Shown: positions 19,623 to 29,808 of the stretch, in pieces
Layout of the letters: each line of letters begins with the position of its first letter
Position numbering within the stretch: the stretch's first letter is position 1
NCBI RefSeq assembly: GCF_027923385.1
Contig: NZ_BSEC01000001.1
Span: forward strand, 1,500,501 to 1,564,500
From: Methylocystis echinoides
Lineage (GTDB): Bacteria; Pseudomonadota; Alphaproteobacteria; Rhizobiales; Beijerinckiaceae
Direction of reading: 5' to 3'
DNA length: 64,000 bases
Notes under the pieces: generated by a model
Databases searched by the model: none
What the model was told of the DNA's origin: nothing
What the model saw: only the letters and a program-made list of their open reading frames with translations
Made by a program: the position numbers and the translations under genes

Positions 19623-20900
19623 ATGGCGCTATCGCCAATCCGCCATTCAGGGCAGCTCGCCGGGTATGAGATCGTCGTGACGAAACGCGAAGCAAACAAC
19701 GCTGCCGCCATCCGCGAAGCCCCCGGGACGGCCGCGAGTCAGTTGCGCGTCTCCGCTCAAAAGGTGAGCCGGTTGATGGATCTCGTCGGAGAGCTCAGTC
19801 TCAGCGTATCCGACACGCTCTTCAGCCCTGATATCGTTGATCTCGATTTGAGCGACTTCGAAAAATCGGCGCACAGATTGAAACTCGTGCTGAGGGAAGT
19901 GCAGGAGGCGGCCGCTGAGCTTCGTCTGGTTCCTATTGGCGACGTCTTTCAGAGGATGGGCCGTCTTGTGCGGGAGCTCGAGCGGCAGACCGGCAAGGAA
20001 GTTGATCTCGAACTGCACGGCGAAGACACGGAAATCGACAAGATTGTTGTCGATCAGCTCTTCGAGCCCTTGGTGCATGTCGTTCGAAACTCTGTTGACC
20101 ACGGTCTTGAACCGCCGGATGAGCGGGACGCCGCAGGCAAGCATCGCAGAGGAAAAATAACACTCTCGGCGGCGCAGGTGGGCGGAGACATTCAGATCAC
20201 CATATCCGACGATGGACGCGGGCTCAATCGGGAGAAGATCCTCGCCCGAGGGCGCGACAGAGGACTGATTGCGCTGGATGAAGAGCCGGAGGATCGGGAG
20301 CTCTGGCAGCTGATCTTCAAGCCGGGGTTTTCGACGGCTGAAGCCGTGACGAATCTCTCGGGGCGTGGCGTCGGCATGGATGTTCTCGACAACACGATCA
20401 AGCGCCTCCGGGGGCGGATATTCGTCGACAGTGTATGGGGGCAGGGCGCGACGGTTGTTCTCGCAATCCCCCTCTCTCTCGCATTCATCGACAGCCTTGT
20501 CATGCGTGTTGGCGATCGATTGTTTGCAACGCCGATCGGCGTGGTCGCGGAAATCTTTCGTCCTCTCTGCGAGCAGTTGACGGTCATCACGGCAGACGGC
20601 GGTGGCGAACTCGTCAAGGTTCGCGACGTGATGATTCCGATCTGCCGACTGGATCGATTCTATGGCGAGAGGCCCGAGAAGCGGGACTCTCTCGATGAGA
20701 AGATCATTCTCGTCTTCCAGACGAGCCAGGGCAAGATTGGGCTGCCTGTTGATGAGCTGTTTGATCAGCAGCAAGTCGTTATGAAACCTCTGCAGGGATA
20801 TCTGGAAAAGATCCGCGCGAGTTTTGGCTGTGCGCTTCTCGGCACGGGTGAAGTTGCGATGATGCTTGACTGCGAGAAACTCACGGAAGGCGCACTTTGA
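19623..20900 (+). CDS. CheA-like kinase lacking the Hpt/P1 and P2 domains (system 2)
   Basis: 425-residue protein that starts directly with a linker and the P3 dimerisation helices (KVSRLMDLVGELSL). The P4 ATPase is intact: N-box HVVRNSVDHGLE near residue 151, G1 DDGRGLNRE near 196, and G2 GRGVGMDVLDN near 247. P5 follows. There is no phospho-accepting His domain, so it must phosphorylate one in trans. The partner is very likely the Hpt protein at 26083-29259, as in R. sphaeroides CheA4/CheA3. The 192-base gap upstream shows no remnant of a P1 domain. The stop overlaps cheR (TTGA). Confidence 0.88.
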   Translation: MALSPIRHSGQLAGYEIVVTKREANNAAAIREAPGTAASQLRVSAQKVSRLMDLVGELSLSVSDTLFSPDIVDLDLSDFEKSAHRLKLVLREVQEAAAELRLVPIGDVFQRMGRLVRELERQTGKEVDLELHGEDTEIDKIVVDQLFEPLVHVVRNSVDHGLEPPDERDAAGKHRRGKITLSAAQVGGDIQITISDDGRGLNREKILARGRDRGLIALDEEPEDRELWQLIFKPGFSTAEAVTNLSGRGVGMDVLDNTIKRLRGRIFVDSVWGQGATVVLAIPLSLAFIDSLVMRVGDRLFATPIGVVAEIFRPLCEQLTVITADGGGELVKVRDVMIPICRLDRFYGERPEKRDSLDEKIILVFQTSQGKIGLPVDELFDQQQVVMKPLQGYLEKIRASFGCALLGTGEVAMMLDCEKLTEGAL

Positions 20901-21736
20901 ACACAACCGCTCTGTCTTCGCCTCAGGATGGCGGAAGAAGTCTGGCGGCCAAACGCCGTCTCGGCGCATGGCTCAACAAGCATTGTGGGCTGCACTTCGG
21001 TGACGCCGACCTCGACGTCATGGGTCAGCGCCTTGGGCGCGTTGTCGAGCAATTCGGCCTTATGACTCTGGAGCACCTGGCGGAAGAGATGGAGGGCGGC
21101 AGGAATGATGAGGTGAGAGCCGCGGTGATCCATGCCGCGTCGACGAACCATACATATTTCTTCCGTGAGATGGATACGCTCAACATTTTCCGCGACCGCA
21201 TTCTGCCATCGCTCGAGTCTCAGCCGGAAATCCGGATATGGAGCGCCGCCGCATCGACTGGCGATGAAGCCTATACCTGCGCGATGCTGGCCGCCGAAGT
21301 CATGCAGCCGTCGATGGCGGCGGATCGCGTGAAGATTCTCGGCACGGATATCAGCGGACCCGTGATCGGCGTCGCGGAGGCCGCCACATATCGCTCAACC
21401 AATCTCGAATATGTGCCCCAGCTCATCAAGGCGCGCTATTTCGATGCTGACAGGGACGGGCGCTTCAGGGTCATCGATCAGATCAGGAACATGTGCACCT
21501 TCCGGCGCATGAATCTCAAGACCAGACCTTATCCGTTCCAGAAAAAGTTCGACATCGTTTTCTGCAGAAACGTTCTCTACTACTTCCAGCCTTCGACGCA
21601 ACGCGAGGTGCTGGAGGCGATCTATGACGTGACGCAGCCCAATGGTTGGCTGCTTACGGATGTGAGTTTTACGCTTCGCGATCTGGGTCTCTCCTGGAGC
21701 ACTGTCGCCAGCGGCGTTCACAGGAAGCCTGCATGA
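20897..21736 (+). CDS. Chemoreceptor methyltransferase CheR (system 2)
   Basis: 279-residue CheR. The N-terminal domain has HAASTNHTYFFREMDTLNIFRD. The SAM site reads IRIWSAAASTGDEAYTCAM, ILGTDISG and FDIVFCRNVLYYFQPS. The start TTG 20897 overlaps the previous stop by four bases and has GGAAGG upstream. Compared with the system-1 CheR, the N-terminus is diverged, suiting a different receptor, probably the soluble MCP 1.8 kb downstream. Confidence 0.93.
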   Translation: MNTTALSSPQDGGRSLAAKRRLGAWLNKHCGLHFGDADLDVMGQRLGRVVEQFGLMTLEHLAEEMEGGRNDEVRAAVIHAASTNHTYFFREMDTLNIFRDRILPSLESQPEIRIWSAAASTGDEAYTCAMLAAEVMQPSMAADRVKILGTDISGPVIGVAEAATYRSTNLEYVPQLIKARYFDADRDGRFRVIDQIRNMCTFRRMNLKTRPYPFQKKFDIVFCRNVLYYFQPSTQREVLEAIYDVTQPNGWLLTDVSFTLRDLGLSWSTVASGVHRKPA

Positions 21737-22788
21737 CACCCTCTCAAAATCGACCGGTCCGTGTTCTCGTCGTCGATGATTCGGCGCTGGTCAGAAAACT
21801 TCTCATGGATGGCTTCTCCCGAAACGGCATAGAAGTCGTTGGTCAGGCGAGCGATCCCTATCGCGCCCGGGATCTTCTGGTTGAGTTGAAACCGGACGTC
21901 ATGACGCTCGATGTCGAAATGCCGCGCATGGATGGCGTGACGTTTCTCAAGCACTTCATGCCGGCGATGCCCACTCCGACGGTGATGATCAGTTCTCTCA
22001 CGCAAGAGGGAAAGCGGATCACGCTGGAGGCGCTGGAGGCCGGGGCGGTGGATATCATTCCCAAGCCCGGCTCCGGAGTTGTCGACGATCTTCCGCTCAT
22101 GCTGGATGAAATCTCCCGGCGCGTAAGAGAGGCCGCGCGCGTCGATGTCTCCAGGTTTGGCAGGATGGGCTCTGCGCCGATCGAAAGGGTTGCGGCCAAT
22201 CTGGATGAGACAACAGACAAGCTTATCGCGATCGGATCGTCGACAGGCGGCGTCGAAGCGCTCAATCACATCATTCCGGCCTTTCCGGCGAACAGTTGCG
22301 GCATTGTCGTTGTCCAGCACATGCCGGCCGGGGTGACAGCAAAATTTGCCGAACGGCTGAACGGTCTTTCCGCCATGCGTGTCAAGGAGGCGGAAGACGG
22401 CGACCGGGTGATGACCGGTCTCGTGCTGATCGCGCCGGGTGGCATGAAGCATATGACCATCGTGCGCTCCGGTGGAGAATACCGGGTGCAATTGAAGGAG
22501 GGGGCTGAAGTCAATTTCTCACGGCCCGCTATCGACGTTCTGTTCAACTCCGTCGCCAAGGCTGCGGGCGGCAATGTCGCCGCGGCCGTTCTGACAGGAA
22601 TGGGTCGAGATGGCGCTGCGGGGCTTCTCGCGATCCGTCATGCGGGCGGCCGCACCGTTGTTCAGGACGAGGCAACCTGCGTGGTTTATGGAATGCCGAA
22701 GGCAGCGCATGACATGGGTGCGGCGGAGCTTGTCGCGCCACTCGAAAAAATTCCCGCGTTCCTCAGCAGAGCGACGAAACGCAATTGA
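21733..22788 (+). CDS. Protein-glutamate methylesterase CheB (system 2)
   Basis: 351-residue receiver plus methylesterase. The receiver has VVDDSALVRK and phospho-Asp in VMTLDVEMPRMDG. The esterase domain has Ser in GSSTGGVEAL, His in VQHMP and Asp in [11 protein letters not shown]. The start ATG 21733 sits in the cheR stop (ATGA) after AGGAAG. It should act on the system-2 receptor. Confidence 0.95.
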   Translation: MTPSQNRPVRVLVVDDSALVRKLLMDGFSRNGIEVVGQASDPYRARDLLVELKPDVMTLDVEMPRMDGVTFLKHFMPAMPTPTVMISSLTQEGKRITLEALEAGAVDIIPKPGSGVVDDLPLMLDEISRRVREAARVDVSRFGRMGSAPIERVAANLDETTDKLIAIGSSTGGVEALNHIIPAFPANSCGIVVVQHMPAGVTAKFAERLNGLSAMRVKEAEDGDRVMTGLVLIAPGGMKHMTIVRSGGEYRVQLKEGAEVNFSRPAIDVLFNSVAKAAGGNVAAAVLTGMGRDGAAGLLAIRHAGGRTVVQDEATCVVYGMPKAAHDMGAAELVAPLEKIPAFLSRATKRN

Positions 22789-22802
22789 AGAGGGAGACAA
22801 CC

Positions 22803-23357
22803 ATGGTCGAAACAGCCACTGCAGACAGCGCCGAAGGTCGTTTACCGCGAAAATTCGAAAACGAAACAGCCGATCTCGTGTTCAACGAGGAAAACAATAT
22901 CGACGATATGTTTCTGACTTTTGGTGTTTCCGGCGAGGAATATGGCCTCGGGATCGCCTTTGTTACTGAGATCGTCGGCATGCAGCGTGTCATGCAGGTC
23001 CCGGATGTGCCGAAATTCATCAAGGGCGTCATCAATCTGCGCGGAAAGGTCATCCCGGTGATGGATGTGCGCTGCCGCTTCGAGATGCCGGAGAAGCCTT
23101 ACACCGAGCGTACGGTGATTATTGTTCTTGACGTCGACTCTGTGCCGATCGGCCTGGTTGTCGACAATGTGAGCGATGTCCTCGAGATTCCGCCCTCGCA
23201 GATCGATCCGGCGCCGAAATTCAATTCGACGCGCACGCATGAAAGCCTCATCCGAGGGCTTGGAAAGTCTGGCGAGCGCGTCGCGGTCCTCCTGGATATC
23301 CGGAAGCTGGTCGGAGAGGGCATTGGTGACGTCGCCGAAAGCGGGCCGGTCCAATGA
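22803..23357 (+). CDS. Chemotaxis coupling protein CheW (system 2)
   Basis: 184-residue CheW with an extra charged N-terminal extension of about 35 residues before [15 protein letters not shown]. Core motifs: [36 protein letters not shown] and [13 protein letters not shown]. The ribosome site GAGGGAGA precedes ATG 22803. It probably couples the soluble receptor downstream to the split kinase. Confidence 0.94.
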   Translation: MVETATADSAEGRLPRKFENETADLVFNEENNIDDMFLTFGVSGEEYGLGIAFVTEIVGMQRVMQVPDVPKFIKGVINLRGKVIPVMDVRCRFEMPEKPYTERTVIIVLDVDSVPIGLVVDNVSDVLEIPPSQIDPAPKFNSTRTHESLIRGLGKSGERVAVLLDIRKLVGEGIGDVAESGPVQ

Positions 23358-23512
23358 TCCCGCCGCGCAGCGTCAATACGGAACCGTCGTCGACGACGAA
23401 CGCAACAACGGGAGCCGAGTCGAGCGTCTCAGGCGCGACGCGAGGTTATTTCGCAATGTCCATGTCGGGCTCCTCGGTCCGATCGCAGTCAAGAGAAGTG
23501 AAGGAACTCGTC

Positions 23513-25555
23513 ATGTCGAATATTGAAAATGAAGTCGCGCTGCGTGAAGTCATTCGGACCGTCCGCGCGATGAAGGCTGGTGATCTCAATTCGCGTGTCA
23601 GCGCCACGGGGGTGACGGGCGAAATCGCCGAGCTTGTCACCGAGTTGAACGCGGCGTTGGACGCGACGGCTTCTCAGGCCAGCGAGAATCATCGCGCCAG
23701 GCAGGCGCTCGATCATTCGAGCACGTCCATGATGATCGCGGACAACGACGGGCGCATCTTTTACGCCAACCGCTCGGTCCTCGACATGCTCGCGGCGGCG
23801 GAATCGGATGTGCGGCGTGACCTGCCGAATTTCAGCGCCAGCCGCCTGATGGGCGCCAATATCGACGGGTTTCACCGTGACCCGCGGCATCAGCGCCGGA
23901 TGCTCGAAAACCTGATGTCGACCCACCGCACCCAGATTCTGGTCGGCGGCAGAAGCTTTTCGCTCGTGGCGTCGCCGATCTTCGACAACGGCGGCAAGAA
24001 GGTCGCGGTGTGCGTGGAATGGCTGGATCGCACGACTGAATTGCGCATTGAAAAGGAGATCGTCGCGGCGATTGAAGCCGCCGGTCGGGGCGACTTCTCC
24101 AGGCGCGTCGACATGACGGGCGCCACCGGCGTCTTCAAGCTTCTCGGCGACAGCATCAATCGGCTGATCGAGATCACCGGCGCATGCCTTGGGAAGGTTG
24201 GCGCCAATCTCAACAAAATCGCAATTGGCGATCTCAGCAAGGTTGTAGATGTTCCGCTGGAAGGGGCCTTTGGCTTACTGCAGAGCGACGCAGAGCAGGT
24301 TCGCAGCAGCCTGCAGGCGCTTGTCGAAGATGTTGGTCGCCTCGCCGCCGCCGGCAGTCAGGGCCAGTTGCAGGAGCGCGCCGACTCCAAACGGCATCAG
24401 GGTGATTACGCTAAGATCGTTCAAGGCATCAACGAGACGCTCGACGCCGTCGTTGGCCCGCTCAAGAACATCGCCGCGGCGATCGATGCGCTCGGCCGCA
24501 ACGATCTCGGCGTCAATCTCGACGGTGAGTTCCGCGGCGATTTCCTCTCGGTGAAGAAGGCGTTTGACGCCGCCATGACCGGCATCAACGCGTCTCTCTA
24601 CAAGATCGTCGACGCGGTCGAGCAAGTCGGTCTGTCGTCCGAGCAGCTGAATTCCGCGTCACAAAACATGGCCTCCAATTCCGAGGAGCAGGCGGCGGCG
24701 GTTCAGGAAGTCACCTCCAGCGTCACCGAGACGAATTCGCAGGTGCAGGCCAATACCGAAAACGCCAACGCGGCTAATCAGCTGGTGATCAGCGCCTCGC
24801 AGGCCGCAAGCCATGGTCAGGCGAAAATGGGCGGGATGAGCGAAGCGATGAACGCCATCAGCGCTTCCGCCCAGAGCATTGGCAAGATCATCAAGGTGAT
24901 CGATGAGATTGCTTTCCAGACCAATTTGCTGGCGCTGAACGCCGCGGTGGAGGCGGCGCGCGCTGGTCAGCATGGACGCGGCTTCGCTGTCGTCGCGCAG
25001 GAAGTGAGAAATCTCGCCGGCCGCAGCGCGAAGGCGGCGCGGGAAACCGCCGAGATGATCGAGGACTCGGTCAAGCGGGTGAATGAAGGCGTCTCGATCG
25101 CGCGGGAGACCAGCGAGGCGCTGGATCAGATTGTCGCCAATGTCGTGAAGGTTAAGGACCTTGTCGCTGAAATCGCCGTGGCGAGCGCCGAGCAGTCGCG
25201 CGGGATTTCGCAGATCAATGTTGCGATGAATCAGGTCAGCAAGTCGTCGCAGGAGGGAAGCCAGCAGGCGGAGCAACTCGCGGCGTCGTCTTCTGAGCTC
25301 GGCAAGCTCGCTGAGGTCATGAATGAGGGGGTGCGTCGGTTCAAACTACGTGAGCGCGCGCACGGCGGCGGCCTGGGCATGCCCGGATTGAACGGGATGA
25401 CGTCCGATATGGTTGAGCAGCTGAAAGCGCTTCTTGGTAATCAGCAGCGCGCCGCATCGTCGACGAAAATGAGCGCGTCCGCCGGAAAGGGCCGGCGTGG
25501 GCCCGGTTCGATCATCCCGCTCGATCAGGATGAGCGCGGTTTCGGCGGTTTCTGA
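23513..25555 (+). CDS. Soluble PAS/HAMP methyl-accepting chemotaxis protein (system 2)
   Basis: 680-residue receptor with no hydrophobic TM helix, so cytoplasmic. Order: an N-terminal HAMP-like segment ([14 protein letters not shown]), a PAS-like domain ([25 protein letters not shown]), and poly-HAMP repeats ([38 protein letters not shown]). The signalling domain has tip [32 protein letters not shown]. The tail ends in GFGGF rather than WEEF. The start 23513 has AAGGA at 7 bases; an ATG at 23354 in the cheW stop would add a low-complexity 53-residue extension without a ribosome site. Comparable to R. sphaeroides TlpT in context. Confidence 0.88.
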   Translation: MSNIENEVALREVIRTVRAMKAGDLNSRVSATGVTGEIAELVTELNAALDATASQASENHRARQALDHSSTSMMIADNDGRIFYANRSVLDMLAAAESDVRRDLPNFSASRLMGANIDGFHRDPRHQRRMLENLMSTHRTQILVGGRSFSLVASPIFDNGGKKVAVCVEWLDRTTELRIEKEIVAAIEAAGRGDFSRRVDMTGATGVFKLLGDSINRLIEITGACLGKVGANLNKIAIGDLSKVVDVPLEGAFGLLQSDAEQVRSSLQALVEDVGRLAAAGSQGQLQERADSKRHQGDYAKIVQGINETLDAVVGPLKNIAAAIDALGRNDLGVNLDGEFRGDFLSVKKAFDAAMTGINASLYKIVDAVEQVGLSSEQLNSASQNMASNSEEQAAAVQEVTSSVTETNSQVQANTENANAANQLVISASQAASHGQAKMGGMSEAMNAISASAQSIGKIIKVIDEIAFQTNLLALNAAVEAARAGQHGRGFAVVAQEVRNLAGRSAKAARETAEMIEDSVKRVNEGVSIARETSEALDQIVANVVKVKDLVAEIAVASAEQSRGISQINVAMNQVSKSSQEGSQQAEQLAASSSELGKLAEVMNEGVRRFKLRERAHGGGLGMPGLNGMTSDMVEQLKALLGNQQRAASSTKMSASAGKGRRGPGSIIPLDQDERGFGGF

Positions 25556-25624
25556 CACGGGCGCCTGTGCTCACGGAGCGCCAGCCTTGCTGTTGAGCCT
25601 TGCTGGCGCCAGTTCGGAGAGAGA

Positions 25625-26029
25625 ATGATGCACAAGGTTATGATTGTCGATGACTCGGCGATGATGCGGGTCGTTATTTCGAACTTCGTCTCCTCATTGC
25701 CCGAGTTCAGGGTGGTCGCGTCGGCAGAGAATGGGAAGGTCGCTTTGGAGTTGCTTCCGAAGTTTCCCGACCTCAATCTGATCCTGCTCGATATTGAAAT
25801 GCCGGGGATGAATGGTCTCGAGTTCCTTCGCCACGCCAAGATGCGCACGCGGGCGAAAGTGATCATTCTGTCGTCCGTGGCGTCCGCCGGCTCGAAGCAG
25901 GCGGCCGAGGCGCGCTCGCTCGGGGCGGACGCCATCATCACCAAACCGTCTGGCGCGGTGTCGATGGATCTCGCCGATAAGCGCGGCGCCGAGCTTGCCC
26001 GCGTGATGTCTCGTGTTCTGGCGGCCTGA
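25625..26029 (+). CDS. CheY-like response regulator with extended C-terminus (system 2)
   Basis: 134-residue receiver: VDDSAMMRVVI, phospho-Asp in LILLDIEMPGMNG, SSV and the Lys in IITKPSGAVS. The receiver resembles that of CheB more than CheY1, and the tail SMDLADKRGAELARVMSRVL is unusual for motor-binding CheYs. It lies between the soluble receptor and the Hpt protein, so it is the likely phosphate acceptor of the split kinase. GGAGAGAGA precedes ATG 25625. Confidence 0.88.
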   Translation: MMHKVMIVDDSAMMRVVISNFVSSLPEFRVVASAENGKVALELLPKFPDLNLILLDIEMPGMNGLEFLRHAKMRTRAKVIILSSVASAGSKQAAEARSLGADAIITKPSGAVSMDLADKRGAELARVMSRVLAA

Positions 26030-26082
26030 TCGGCCGCCAAGACACTCACACTGACTTTCAGCGCTTCGACGGAGATGGCCGC

Positions 26083-29000
26083 TTGTCCGAGGACCTTGAC
26101 GAAATCTGGGCTTTGTATGCAGACGATGGAGCCCAGTCGCTCGATACGGTCGAAGCGGCGCTGCTCGCTCTGCGCAAGGAGCCCCTTAGCCATGAATCCG
26201 TGGCGGAGCTCTTTCGAGCAATGCACACGTTCAAGGGAAATTCGCGGCTGCTCGGGCTCGAGACAATCGAGTCCTGCGCGCATATCGCGGAGGATCTCGT
26301 CGGGCTCGTCCGGGACGAGGGGGCGACGCTCGACGCGGAATTGCTCGAGATGCTTCTCGAAGCCTCGGATCGCCTGCGCGAGATGATGGAGATCGCCGTG
26401 AATACGCGGCGCGACGCAGACAAAGACATCAGCGCGTCAATCGTCGGCCGGATGCGCGAAAAATATGCGCGCATGCGGGATTCCGAGACGGGGAAGACTG
26501 CGGGGTCGGTTTCGGAGGATGGTGAGACGGGCGGGGACCTGCCGGCCGAAGCCGAGGAACAATTTGAAACGGCGGTCGTGTTCGGCGCCGTTACCGAAAG
26601 TCTCGCAAGCGATCCAACCTATCTGAAAATCTTCCTGGAAATTGCGCGCGACTCCCTTTCCGCAATTTCAGCGGCCGCGCATTCATCGACGCTTCACGGC
26701 GAGGCGCGGGTGAAGGCGATTTTCGACGCCGCCGACATCTTGAACAATGCGGCGACGCGGATTGCCATCGCCGAATGGCCCGGACTCGCGGCTGAATTCT
26801 ATGGCGCGGCGTCCGACCAGACGCGACTCATGGCGCTTCTCGAGAGGGCGGAATATCTTTATCAGCGCGCGAGCGGAGATGACGGCGAAGCGCGTGCAGC
26901 GCCTGCCAGGACTGTCGCCACGACAATGGCGCTGGAAGAGGCCGCTTCCACGGCGCTGACAGGGAGCTCCGATTTTGCCGGGAGCGACGGCGGCGCATAT
27001 TATTCCGACACGCAGACGCTTTCACCCGGTGAGGACGATTCATTCGGCGCCGCCGCATTCCTGAAAGACATTGCGCCCCATCTCGATGGGCTCTGCGATG
27101 TGATGCTGGCCAGCGGCGAAACACTGAATTGTGATATTACGCCGTTTTGTGAGCCTATCCAGAAGATCGCCACGCGACGGGGTTTTATTCGAATCGCGGA
27201 CACGATCGCCGCCCTGCCGGCTTCTTTATCCGACTGGCGACGCTTCGAGGATCTTTTTTCCGAGTTTCATGAAGACCTGTGTCTTATTGAAAGTTCGGAG
27301 CTCGGCCTTGACCAGTCGGTAGGCGCCTCGAAAAAGGCCGCGGGTTTCCTTCATTCCTGGTATGGAAACCATATGCCCGCCACGCTGGCGGAACTCACCA
27401 GCGCACTCAATATGCAGCTGGAAGAGATCGATTGGGAGAGAGTCGTCGCGCTGCAGGAGCGTCTGCGGCGCGGTTGCACCTACCTCGGCATGGACATCGC
27501 GTCCCGCGTTGCGGTCGTTCTGCTCGACCTTTCCGCGCGCGTCGTGTCAGGCGAAATCCCGTCCGATCCGGTGCTGTTGAAGGTGATGGTGTCGTTCAAC
27601 AGCGCCATCCGTGCGTTGGTCCTCGACAGGGCGTCGGGGACTGAGGATGGCGACGCGATGCAGCGTCTGCTCAGCGAGACCGTGGAGGTCACGGAGGTTC
27701 TCAGTGGCGCCGCGCCGGTCCGCTCCATCGAAAAGCTGCTCAGATTGCCGGAGGGTTTCCGCGGCGTTCTGACGCCCGAGAGCGCCAAATCTGCGGCGGA
27801 GGCGTTTGCCCGGGGCGAACGCTTCTTCATCGTTCGCGCCGACACCGACCCCTATCCGGAACTGACGAAATGGTTCTTCGACTGGGTCAACGCCAATGGC
27901 AAGATGATCGGCTGCATCACGGTGCCGGCCGACAAGCCGATCTTCGACTTTCTGCTCACCTCGCGCATCGAGCCGGAAGGCGTCACGGCAGAACTCCTGG
28001 AACTTGATTCCACCGGAGAATGTCTGCGCATCATGGAAGTGCTCGGCCACGCTTGCGTCGAGGGCGCCGAGGGCGAGGGTGAAGAGGGGTCGCGCGGAAG
28101 CCGCTTTGACGGCGGATCGGGGCGGTCGTCGGCTTCGGCGTCGCAAATGCTGGAGTCGATCGAGGAGATCGTCACCGGGCATGGCGCCATACGCGACATT
28201 CTGGCGAGCTTCGAACAAAAGCGCTTCATCGCGGTCATCGACCAGGCGATGGCGGTGCATGGGAGCTGGAGCAAGGCGCGCGACGCCGTCAACCGCCAGC
28301 TGCAGGATTGGCAGGATGACTTCGAGCAACTCGTGCAGATCGAGACGCAGCTCGACAAGCGTCTCCACCAGTTGCAGGAAGACACGGTCGCCGCGCGTTC
28401 ACGCTCGGCGTCGACGCTCATCCAGTTTCTGATCGAATACGCCGCCGGCGCCGCGCAACGGCATGCGCGGGCGCTCCGCTTCACGCCCTTCCATCAGACG
28501 GATCAGATCGATCTCGACCTTCTGGAGAAGCTTGCGGAACCGCTTCGCGCCCTCATCTCGATTTCGATCACGCACAGCATCGAGCCGCCGGCCGTGCGGC
28601 TTGGAAAGTGCAAGCCCGCCGAGGCGGAGATGCGGATTGGAATCGCCCGCTATCTCGATCGGGTGGTCGCGACGATTGAAGACGACGGCGCCGGTCTCGA
28701 TCTCGCGACCCGAAGCGGGTCGGCGCTGCGGACGGTCACCGAGTCTATCCAGGCCCGGGGCGGCGAGGTTGAAGTCGGCATTTCCAAGACGGGCGGCGTC
28801 CGGTTCGATGTCAATCTGCCTTTGTCCATGGCGGTTATCGGGGGCATGATCGTGCGCGCCGGCCCGATCATGTATGTGGTCCCCATCCACGCGATCCAGC
28901 GCATTGTGCACTCGGACCTGCGTGATCTCATCTATCTTTCCGCCGACGGCAGGAACATTCAGCTCAAGCTCGGGGCGGACCGGATCGTGCCGATCCGATT

Positions 29001-29259
29001 TCTCTCGGAAAGTTCGGAAACCCGATCGCTCATTCTCAAAGGCGGAGAAACGCCCGCAGACGCCAAATGCCTCTTCGTCATCGCGGGCAGCAATTCCAAT
29101 CAGATCGCCCTGTCCATTGACGAGGTTGTTGGCGAGCAACTCGTCATCGTGCGACCGATGAAGGGCTTTTTGTCGGCGATCCGAAATGTGACCGGGTGTG
29201 CGCTTCTCTCCAGCGGCGAGATCGGCATGGTGCTTGACATGTCCCGGATCGTGGAATGA
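26083..29259 (+). CDS. Hpt-bearing CheA-like pseudokinase with P5 domain (system 2)
   Basis: 1058-residue protein. The N-terminal Hpt has phospho-His H48 in RAMHTFKGNSR. About 650 residues of weakly conserved sequence follow. A P3-like helix pair (LDKRLHQLQEDTVAARSRSA), a degenerate P4 and a P5/CheW-like end (LSMAVIGGMIVRAG) close the protein. P4 has lost its N-box: ISISITHSIEPP stands where H-x-x-RN-x-xDHG is expected. The G2 GRGVGMDV motif is also gone; only EDDGAGLD remains of G1. It probably cannot bind ATP and is phosphorylated by the P1-less CheA at 19623. Start TTG with GGAGAT upstream. Confidence 0.85.
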   Translation: MSEDLDEIWALYADDGAQSLDTVEAALLALRKEPLSHESVAELFRAMHTFKGNSRLLGLETIESCAHIAEDLVGLVRDEGATLDAELLEMLLEASDRLREMMEIAVNTRRDADKDISASIVGRMREKYARMRDSETGKTAGSVSEDGETGGDLPAEAEEQFETAVVFGAVTESLASDPTYLKIFLEIARDSLSAISAAAHSSTLHGEARVKAIFDAADILNNAATRIAIAEWPGLAAEFYGAASDQTRLMALLERAEYLYQRASGDDGEARAAPARTVATTMALEEAASTALTGSSDFAGSDGGAYYSDTQTLSPGEDDSFGAAAFLKDIAPHLDGLCDVMLASGETLNCDITPFCEPIQKIATRRGFIRIADTIAALPASLSDWRRFEDLFSEFHEDLCLIESSELGLDQSVGASKKAAGFLHSWYGNHMPATLAELTSALNMQLEEIDWERVVALQERLRRGCTYLGMDIASRVAVVLLDLSARVVSGEIPSDPVLLKVMVSFNSAIRALVLDRASGTEDGDAMQRLLSETVEVTEVLSGAAPVRSIEKLLRLPEGFRGVLTPESAKSAAEAFARGERFFIVRADTDPYPELTKWFFDWVNANGKMIGCITVPADKPIFDFLLTSRIEPEGVTAELLELDSTGECLRIMEVLGHACVEGAEGEGEEGSRGSRFDGGSGRSSASASQMLESIEEIVTGHGAIRDILASFEQKRFIAVIDQAMAVHGSWSKARDAVNRQLQDWQDDFEQLVQIETQLDKRLHQLQEDTVAARSRSASTLIQFLIEYAAGAAQRHARALRFTPFHQTDQIDLDLLEKLAEPLRALISISITHSIEPPAVRLGKCKPAEAEMRIGIARYLDRVVATIEDDGAGLDLATRSGSALRTVTESIQARGGEVEVGISKTGGVRFDVNLPLSMAVIGGMIVRAGPIMYVVPIHAIQRIVHSDLRDLIYLSADGRNIQLKLGADRIVPIRFLSESSETRSLILKGGETPADAKCLFVIAGSNSNQIALSIDEVVGEQLVIVRPMKGFLSAIRNVTGCALLSSGEIGMVLDMSRIVE

Positions 29260-29280
29260 CGGCGGCGTCTTCGCCGTCTT

Positions 29281-29808
29281 TCATCTCCTGAGGAGACGGT
29301 CGAGCCTGTGCAGCTGCGAATGGTGCAGCAGCAGGACGTTATTGGAGGCGGCGAGCTTTTCCGCCGCCTTCGTGTAACCATCCGTGGTCACGACGACGCC
29401 GCGCTGCGCCTGCGCATGGGCGATGCCGGCGACCACTTCCTGAACCGCCCGATTGCCAACAGGCTTCGAATATTTCTTGCATTGGACAATAATCCGGACG
29501 CCTCGCTTCTCGGCGACAATATCCACCCCCTGGTCGGCCGTCGCCTGCGTCACGTCGGCTTTCCACCTGCATTCCCGGAGAATTGCCGCGCAATAATGCT
29601 CAAACTCCGTGGGCGTCATGCGTTCATCGAAGTGGGGAGCCTTGACGCGTTCGAAAGTCAGCACCGCGAGGTGGAGAACGCCGAAAAGACCCAGCCCCAT
29701 GAAAATCAGCCCGAGCGCATGAGGCCAGAACGGTCCCGACAGCAATGTAAACAGGACTGTCCAGAGCGCCCATCCTGCCACTTCGCTGTTGTTGGTGTTG
29801 GGCGGCAT
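29281..29808 (-). CDS. Membrane-anchored Mrr-like restriction endonuclease-fold protein
   Basis: 175-residue protein with two N-terminal TM helices (about residues 12-28 and 30-52) and a C-terminal PD-(D/E)XK nuclease fold. MTPTEFEHYCAAILRECRW, DQGVDIVAEKRGVRIIVQCKKY (Asp and Q-x-K catalytic elements) and the helix RAVQEVVAGIAHAQAQRGVVVTT match the Mrr_cat/restriction-endonuclease family. No methylase or helicase partner is near. Convergent with the Hpt gene (21 bases between stops). It may act on foreign or methylated DNA, but this is family inference only. Confidence 0.8.
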   Translation of the reverse strand: MPPNTNNSEVAGWALWTVLFTLLSGPFWPHALGLIFMGLGLFGVLHLAVLTFERVKAPHFDERMTPTEFEHYCAAILRECRWKADVTQATADQGVDIVAEKRGVRIIVQCKKYSKPVGNRAVQEVVAGIAHAQAQRGVVVTTDGYTKAAEKLAASNNVLLLHHSQLHRLDRLLRR

